Below, in pieces: positions 58,056-64,000 of a stretch of 64,000 nt of DNA. The notes beneath the pieces are model-generated. The model was not told where the DNA came from. It ran no database searches and saw only the letters and a list, made by a program, of their open reading frames with translations. The stretch comes from Nectonema munidae. Its lineage: Eukaryota > Nematomorpha > Nectonematoida > Nectonematidae. Location of the stretch: NCBI GenBank assembly GCA_030549495.1, contig JAUIRK010001010.1, positions 454,001 to 518,000 on the forward strand, given 5' to 3'. A program made the translations under genes and the position numbers. The stretch's first letter is position 1. Every line of letters starts with the position of its first letter.

Positions 58056-58194
58056 TTAACCCATTAAGTCCCAATGCTCCCATTTGGGAACATAAGTAAT
58101 TTCATCTTCGTCTGCTTTTTTCAATGACTTTGAATATAAATCGTCTGCGTTTTTTTTAGATATCGTCTGATTTCTATCGTACTTAATGGGTTAA
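58056..58194. mobile_element. TTAA-flanked MITE 3
   Basis: The left end TTAACCCATTAAGTCCCAAT and right end TACTTAATGGGTTAA are inverted repeats with TTAA duplicated, total 139 bp. It has a short palindrome CCCATTTGGG near the left end and three TCGTCTG motifs. It lies only 43 bp inside the MULE right terminal repeat, so it inserted into the MULE. Confidence 0.8.
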
Positions 58195-58236
58195 AAAGGA
58201 AAAATTTTAATCAAAAATCAATGAAAACTGTATTAG

Positions 58237-58332
58237 CAACCATTTTTATTTTAGATTTAAAAATGGTGGAGGGGATTTAAAAATAAAAATTATAAAACGG
58301 TGTACATTTTGATCGGCCATTTTGGTGTACAC
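58237..58332 (-). repeat. MULE right terminal inverted repeat
   Basis: Inverse of 48172-48266. Key blocks are AAAATGGTGGAGGGGATTTA, AAAACGGTGTACATTTTGAT and CGGCCATTTTGGTGTACA. It has one less C in the CCCCTCCACC block than the left copy. Confidence 0.8.
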
Positions 58333-59643
58333 CCATAATTAATATATATATTTTTCTCAATAAAATACATAGATCTTGTCATTTTCCTTTTTTAAACATC
58401 AAGTTATATAAGTAAGTTTCGTTTGTTTATAATATATATTTTTGGTGTTATATAAAGTTTTTTTTGCAGCACGTTTTAAACAGACCCTTTTAAATTTTTA
58501 AATAAATAAATAATTATTTCTATATTTTCGTTTTATTATTTTTACATGTGAATATTAATATTTCCTTAGAACAGCTTTTTACCTTTTACAATTCTATAAG
58601 ATAATTATTTCTATCTTTTCCTTTTATTATTATTTATCTCTAAATAGAAAAAGGAAGGAAATGCCTAATGCGGGAATAACATTTTAATTTTATCAATTTC
58701 TCATTTTTTTGATAAAAAATTGGATTGTGTAATAAAAACCAAGAAACTAAAGGTTAAGTTATTAATCTCTCATAATTTACACAAACAATAGTAACACCTA
58801 AAAAGTTTGTGTTCGAACTCAATGAAGGCAAAAAAATAAAAAATTTTAAGTAAAATTTTAATTCTAATGGTATGCTAGTTCATTTATTGTTTTTAACAAA
58901 TGAATAGATTTAATCGCTATATTTTTAAATGAGATAATCAGGATAATACATTAAAATTAAAGCTAACTCAACTTGTCTTTAATATTCAGTTTTTAGTGTT
59001 CTTATTTTATAAGACAAAGCTGTACAATTAAATAGAATAGTTTTCGTAAAATGAAAAATGAGCAAGAAGTTATTTGCAAAAAGAAAAATAGAAAAAAAAT
59101 TGAGAAATATGTCAAAAAATATTGCAAAATCATGTTAGCATAAACACACTTTTTTATTTGTGAATAATCTAACATTTTCTAGATTTGTTAATTTAAGTAA
59201 TTTTATAATTAAATTTAAATATATTCATGCGTTAAGAAAATTTTAATGTTTTTACTTATATTTTTTTTTCTTTGAAAAATAAAAAATTTTGTTTTAATTT
59301 TTTCGCATTGACATTTTAAAATAAAAAATCGGGACATTTGTATGACAGAATAATGTTAGTTTTATTACTAATAAAAACTAATTATTATTAAATTATTAAT
59401 ATAAATAATTTTAAACAAATGAATTTTTTGGTGACACACAAAGCTGTTTTGATAAAATTGTGTTTAAACTTGACTAATTGTGACGTTAAATATTTATAAA
59501 ATCTTATTGTATAGGCGTAATTTCATATTGAGAAAAATTTCTACAACATAAATAAAAAAATGCATATTTTATTTGAAAGTAACTTAAAATAACCAAAAAA
59601 TTACAATGAATTATTTTTTTCAATATCACTTATTATTTATGCT
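58333..59643. other. AT-rich flank with repeat C
   Basis: No gene. 58970-59322 is related (inverted) to 44770-45120, including TGTACAATTAAATAGAATAG and TTTTTTCGCATTGACATTTT. The similarity stops at about 59322, next to AAAAAATCGGGACATTTG, where the hAT insertion begins. Confidence 0.45.
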
Positions 59644-61434
59644 TCAATTGTATTTTTTTGAAGATTTTGCACTTTTTAATAAGGCTTTGTTTCCTAACAC
59701 ATACCAATAAAATTCTTTACAACTGAAATTAAAGTTCCATTTACATTGGAGGATAGCTTCTATAGAATCTACATCCCATTTGTTTCTCTCATCAGTCCAC
59801 TGAAATTTCATGAGTGAAAATAAACGTTCAACATTAGCATTATGAGCTGGAATGCTGAATAAATATTCGCACAAAACCAACAATTCTGAGTATTGTTCTT
59901 GAAATTCAATCTTCATGAGAATACAAGCCCACCTTTCGTGGCATATCTTCATTTTCCACTCATCAGTTTTGACTTCAATCTCTTCAGCAAGAAATTTTTT
60001 GAAGACGGACCACTGATAAAAAAGTTTCTTGTCATCAATTATTATACCTTTGTTTTTCAACACTAGACAGGATGATTGCACTTGTTCCCATGTTGGAATA
60101 CATCCATGAAAAACTTTCAAAATGTTTAATAGATGAAACCCATTTAATAAGATAGTTGTAACAAATGGCATAATAATTATTGACTTCATACAGAAATTTT
60201 ATTTTATCATGTAATGAGACATTTTCATTGTTGATACAACTCTTTACGGAAAGAGGAACAAATTTTTCATCCATTCTTTCTCTCATAACATCAATGATTT
60301 CATTCAGGCAACCAAGAACACTGTTTTTTTTTTTTTTAATTTTCATAATTCTACTGCTGAAAACTTATTGAAAAATTCTAGAATAGTTTTAGGTGCCATT
60401 TGTTCAGAAAAGAAATAGGATTTAATGGCTTCAAATAATTTTATGATTCTTTCAACTGCTTTATTCAGAGAAAGCCAACGAGTTTTAGAATGTGAAAGAA
60501 CTGAGGAATACTCAATATCAAAAAACTCACAAAAATCTTTAAGTTTTTCAGTTCTAACAGTATAGATACTGAAGTATGAAAATTTTTTAACAACAATTAC
60601 TTTAATGTCAACCGATAAAACACCAGTCGCAGTATGAGCAGCATTGTGTAGAATATGTGCTTGGCATCCAATACCTTCTATTGATTGATTCATGCTTTCT
60701 TTCAGTTTTGCAAAGACATTATTTGTGCCTTTGCGTAAACATCCACCAAAATTTGTATTAGTATTGTCTCCACAAAAAGCTATGCATTTTTTCATATCTA
60801 GTCCTGACTCGACAAGACTTTCTTTGCAACTATTGTGTCCGAAGTCTCATTCGGTTTACTCTTAGCAACTTTACCATGAGACCAACATCATGAGAAAAAT
60901 ATTGTACAATCAAAGGAAATACTTTTTCAGCATTATGATTGCTTGCATCGGTAGATATGCCGAAAAAAGAAGAATTATTTATATTTTTCACAATTTTGGT
61001 AATAGAATGGGGTGCCAAAACGTTTTTGATAATTGCAGTGCATTTGTTCTATCATTTGAAAATTTGGTTGCAATTTTGGAGTCTACAAAACAACATTGGT
61101 AGTATTACATTGGTACAGTCGTTTGAACTGAAAGACATGTGACGAACAGTATGAAAAGCCATGACTATTTCTGCTGCTATTATTTTATTTTCGTCATCTG
61201 TGTTATTTTAATTAAAAAGTTTGTTATTGTACTGCACTCTTTTGATGTTGAAGATATATAACGTTTGTGTTTTTCGGATCAGATGTGCTTCTTGATGTCA
61301 TTTTGTCCACCATGTTCAATACTAAATGTACAGTTACATAAATCACATTTGGCTTCAAAACAGCTTGTTGCGCGCTTGACAAAAGACCATTCGCTGGAAT
61401 ATTCATCACGAAATTTACACTTACGTTTAGGCAT
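59644..61434 (-). pseudogene. hAT transposase, BED type, nearly full length
   Basis: The minus strand starts MPKRKCKFRDEYSSEWSF at 61434. A BED-like finger follows (AKCDLCNCTFSIEHGGQNDI, with a stop where the His region ends). The next segments are VMAFHTVRH-like sequence near 61150, then NNSSFFGISTDASNHNAEK (first Asp, about 60960) and IAFCGDNTNTNFGGCLRKGT (second Asp, about 60780). IGCQAHILHNAAHTATGVL (about 60680) and SVLSHSKTRWLSLNKAVER (about 60500) follow. The dimerisation region is IPAHNANVERLFSLMKFQWT (about 59850), then WDVDSIEAILQ. About five frame changes and stops occur. The family is a common insect and crustacean hAT type. Comparison with the related sequence at 44.7-45.1 kb places the whole insertion between about 59322 and 62045. 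Confidence 0.8.
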
Positions 61435-62050
61435 TTTAAAACAGATTAGAAAAAATTAAAAAAACAAAAAATGATGTAAGAATACAAAAAATGAGAATAA
61501 ATATCGTGATATTCACTTGATTGAATGTATATATTCGAGTATAGGTTCATATATAAAGCATATAAAAAGTTATGCATAGACTTTTACTGATTACCAATTA
61601 ATCTTTTCATGATTACTCTTGTAAACATGACATACTAACTAATCAATGTACATATATACATGTATAATAAATATATTTTATTATTTATTTATCGTGTGTG
61701 AAATCTTTGAATCGGCTCATTCTGTTTTGAATTTACACGTTTTTTGGGTTATTATAAAAAAATGAAGTTTGAAACCTTATCAAAATGTATAGTTACTATA
61801 GACTTACGTGCTTATATTTAATATTTCACATGTAATTTCGATTTTTTTTAATAAATATCTTTTTTTTCTATAAAAAATGATATGATAAGAAAATTAAGTT
61901 TAAAACTAAAAATTTCATAATTCTAGTTTTTTTCAATAGAGGCTAAAATCGGGACAAATGGTATCCCATAGTTGTGCATTCGGGACGCGGGACAAAATAA
62001 CATAAATCTGGACAAGTCCCGAAAAATCGGGACGTCTGGCAATACCATCC
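61435..62050. other. hAT 5' region with CGGGAC-rich end
   Basis: AT-rich leader of the hAT gene, ending at 61950-62040 with AAATCGGGACAAATGG, CGGGACGCGGGAC and CCCGAAAAATCGGGACG. These CGGGAC blocks are also seen once at about 59329, at the other edge. They are direct rather than inverted, so the exact termini are unresolved. Confidence 0.45.
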
Positions 62051-62147
62051 TTGACATAACTTTATAGATTAAGATGATATTTTTCTGAATAAGAAACTCG
62101 AGATTTATATGTATGTCAAGTTTCATGTTCATAACTTTTTTTATTAG

Positions 62148-62576
62148 GTGGCAATTTAACTTTATTTCTGTCAGCTCATTTTGCCTCGACCCGTGTAATT
62201 ACATATGAATATTTGGGTTCATTTCCTGATAACATTCTGTATAATAATTCAAAAAACTCTGTTCCTTTTGTAAAAACAAACCCCAAAATAAAGCGTTTTA
62301 TTGAAAATCAGTTATTAAATCTTTTTTTATTAAAAGAATACTCTACAGAAATGCTAGTGGTCAGGCCTTGCACTTCTGATTCGTCATCTCCCAAGAAAAA
62401 TTCTTGTAGATAAATCGTTTTTTTTATTCTTTGCCCTCCAATGCTTCAAATATTCAGATTCTTTCCTCGCACGGAACAAGTTACCTAAGCCGAGATGTGC
62501 GTACAATGGGACCCGATGCAAACTCTCAGAGCAAACAGTGATTACTTTTTGGGATTCGGCCCAAATGGCAGCTTAG
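62148..62576 (+). CDS. 3' exons of an unrecognised host gene
   Basis: An acceptor TTTTTTTATTAG ends at 62147. Exon one (62148-62405) is open: GGNLTLFLSAHFASTRVITY, then LLKEYSTEMLVVRPC. A GTAGAT donor at 62406 and a CAATGCTTCAAATATTCAG acceptor ending at 62457 give a 52-bp intron. The split codon T|AT keeps the frame. Exon two (62458-62576) reads SFLARNKLPKPRCAYNGTRC, then SEQTVITFWDSAQMAA, to a TAG. AATAAA lies at about 62811. Without splicing, the first exon runs into TAA at once. The predicted end is about 126 residues with no domain I can name. The upstream exon was not found; repeats fill the sequence to the left. Confidence 0.4.
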
Positions 62577-63180
62577 CAATACCGTTAAATGCTAATAAAA
62601 AGACAGAAAATTCCCTAGAAAGAGATAGACCAAAGAAGTCAACAAATCGTCATGATACTTGTACAATATTGCTATTTCTCCGATTTTTTCTCGTGTGTAT
62701 ATTAAACCTTGTGTATATTACACCAAGGCTCTTTTTGAGCCGATATCACTACTTATTTATTACTTTATTGATATGTTCAATATAGAATTATTATTTCGTT
62801 ATTAATGAAGAATAAAGAACAATTGTTTTTATGAATTCCCTATTATTTAAAGTTTTGAACAACGAAAAAGTTCGTTACAGAGAGTGCCAATACCTCTGCC
62901 CAATGGCCGTGTTAGGCAAAAATTTTAGGGGAGCTTCATTGGGCGCTAATTTTTGAACTATCAGATATTAAGTTTGCTTTTTAAAAAATTTTTAGTTACC
63001 AAGCTGAGTATAAATGTATATAGTATTTTAAAACTACTTCGCATTGAATTGAGAAAAGTTTAAAGTCTGTTTTCTAATCAATCCAATCAGAAATTGGCTT
63101 TATCTCAAATAGATCCAAAAAATTAGGAGATTTAGGTAACAAACAGTAAACTGATTGAAACAAATTTATATTATATATTT
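62577..63180. other. 3' UTR, then repeat shared with 14.6 kb
   Basis: AATAAA at 62811-62816 may terminate the preceding gene. 62925-62985 (TTAGGGGAGCTTCATTGGGC, then GCTAATTTTTGAACTATCAG) matches the G-run repeat at 14626-14905, here without long G runs. A Phe/Leu-rich frame at 62495-62785 overlaps exon two in another frame and is not supported. Confidence 0.4.
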
Positions 63181-63182
63181 TT

Positions 63183-63490
63183 TATTAAAAATTTTGAAAC
63201 CTATTTGTTGTTTCATTGATAATAGAATCGAGAGAGTTATACAAAAATCTTTTCAAACGAAGCTTATCATCAAAACCATTTCGTTGATCATTAGAAAAAT
63301 TTAATGAGTAATCAGCCAATTTTCTTGGTAAGAATTTTTTCTTCGACTCTTTATATTTTCCTTTAAATAATACTTGGGAATATTTATATATTTCTTGAAA
63401 AGTTGAATCCAAATTTTCTTTCTTTTTTTAAAAAACTTCAATTGTAGAATGAATACCATCACAAGCTTGCGCCAAATCACTCCAGATGGT
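63183..63490 (-). pseudogene. hAT (ZMYM1-like) fragment
   Basis: The minus strand reads WSDLAQACDGIHSTIEVF near 63490. After a T/A-run shift it reads NLDSTFQEIYKYSQVLFKGK, then KKKFLPRKLADYSL, then LKRFLYNSLDSIINETTNRF and QNF. The SLDSIINETTNRF block is the YYxxxDxIIxELxxRF segment found between the catalytic core and the dimerisation domain of ZMYM1-like hAT proteins. Only this 100-residue part is present, cut at both sides. Confidence 0.6.
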
Positions 63491-63769
63491 TTTTTTTATT
63501 AATTATACCTGAAAAAGTGTATTTGCATGCATGAAACATTTGAGAATTTCTTTAACAAGGAAGGTAATAACAAATTTTTTCAAACTTACGTAAAATTCCT
63601 CCACATTTAATTACAAACTCAACATTCGTATTTGGATTTAAAACATAGCTTAAAAATTTAGGGCACACAATTTACACTTATACATCTTTTTTCTATGTGT
63701 TTATAATGTACATCAGTTTAATAATGAATACTTTGCTTCATTTAGAAAAAAAGATTAAGTTAAATGTAT

Positions 63770-63888
63770 TTTTATTGAAAGGCAATAATGTACCATTGAT
63801 GCCAAACTATAAAATAGTTAACAGAGATTAGGTTAGAACCCAGGATCATCTGAAACCTTAACTTACTCTCTAACCTACTTATCCATGC
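63770..63888 (-). repeat. tRNA-derived SINE-like remnant
   Basis: On the minus strand the head is GCATGGATAAGTAGGTTAGA (A-box-like). B-box-like GGGTTCTAACC follows at about 63831-63841. The overall layout matches the 31.4 kb SINE (GGGCGTGGGTAAAGTTGG, then GGGTTCGAACCC), so they probably belong to one family. It is not a foldable functional tRNA by eye. Confidence 0.45.
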
Positions 63889-64000
63889 TTTATGATTAAG
63901 TTTTTAATAATTTATAAATGATGTATTTGATAAAAAACAATAGTTTTTTTAACCAAATAAATTAAACTTACTTTGTAAACTAGCGTAATATGATAAAAAT
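63889..64000. other. AT-rich end of window
   Basis: Nothing recognised. Confidence 0.4.

Larger units (their letters stand above)
48172..58332 (-). mobile_element. ~10-kb MULE with PHD-OTU-transposase gene and nested insertions
   Basis: Terminal inverted repeats of about 95 bp bound it: 48172-48266 and 58237-58332. TGTACACCAAAATGGCCGA opens both, and GTACACCGTTTTATAATTTT and CCTCCACCATTTTTAAATC follow in both, with about 90% identity by eye. The gene at 49337-51976 reads inward from the right. A LINE (52.6-56.6 kb) and TTAA-flanked MITEs (56981-58194) have inserted since, so the original element was near 5.5-6 kb. No clear 8-10-bp target duplication was seen (left flank CAGTATAAAA, right flank CCCATAATTA). 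Confidence 0.75.

Noticed and set aside
62495-62785. 96-codon plus-strand frame
   Set aside because: Overlaps the second exon of the 62148-62576 gene in another frame and becomes low-complexity Phe/Leu; no acceptor supports it.

Overview
The window is very AT-rich, transposon-dominated nuclear DNA from an animal. Three things point to a metazoan: a recognisable animal-type Mediator subunit 31 gene, short spliceosomal introns (about 52 and 73 bp) with GT..AG ends, and a mobile-element set of hAT, pogo, MULE, Sola/piggyBac-like TTAA elements and Jockey/CR1-group LINEs. I cannot fix the species. An AT-rich invertebrate such as a copepod fits, but that is inference. No prokaryotic genes, rRNA genes, CRISPR arrays or intact tRNA genes were seen. 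Long stretches hold only AT-rich sequence.

Likely host genes are few. (1) MED31 (33902-34264, minus) is an intronless 120-aa gene. A 64-aa single-membrane-span ORF ends only 15 nt upstream on the same strand, which suggests a bicistronic unit. (2) A spliced cysteine-rich, probably secreted protein lies at 23.1-23.8 kb (plus), with a phase-matched 73-bp intron and AATAAA 19 nt after the stop. (3) The 3' end of an unrecognised gene lies at 62148-62576 (plus), with a phase-matched 52-bp intron. (4) A possible terminal exon rich in Gly and Lys lies at 9938-10129 (plus).

The rest is layered transposon remains. hAT relatives lie at 6.6-7.4 kb (ZMYM1/TTF type), 15.2-16.7 kb (BED plus dimerisation domain), 20.2-21.3 kb (CGGBP1-like type), 27.8-28.7 kb (ZBED/Buster type), 59.6-61.4 kb (BED type) and 63.2-63.5 kb. 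Short hAT-type elements with 8-bp target duplications lie at 1974-2629, 18382-18846 and 24534-25354. A pogo/Tigger fragment lies at 17.3 kb and a large foldback at 21519-22140. A small MULE at 26.0-27.2 kb has split a tandem-repeat element whose uninterrupted relative lies at 36.0-37.5 kb.

Three loci (4.2-5.6, 30.4-31.9 and 40.8-42.5 kb) carry one poorly characterised transposase family with a DTT-x-x-NTG signature and a C-[RQ]-H-H motif. The best copy sits inside a 5.3-kb element (39245-44537) with TTAA at both ends, TTAACCC-type inverted termini and subterminal inverted repeats.

From 48172 to 58332 a second large element has about 95-bp terminal inverted repeats and encodes a PHD finger, an OTU-type protease domain and a MULE transposase. 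It has been invaded by a Jockey/CR1-group LINE (52.6-56.6 kb) and several TTAA-flanked MITEs. Beside it lie two fragments of a second LINE type with RNase H (45.5-48.15 kb). Another LINE 3' end lies at 35.1-36.0 kb (minus).
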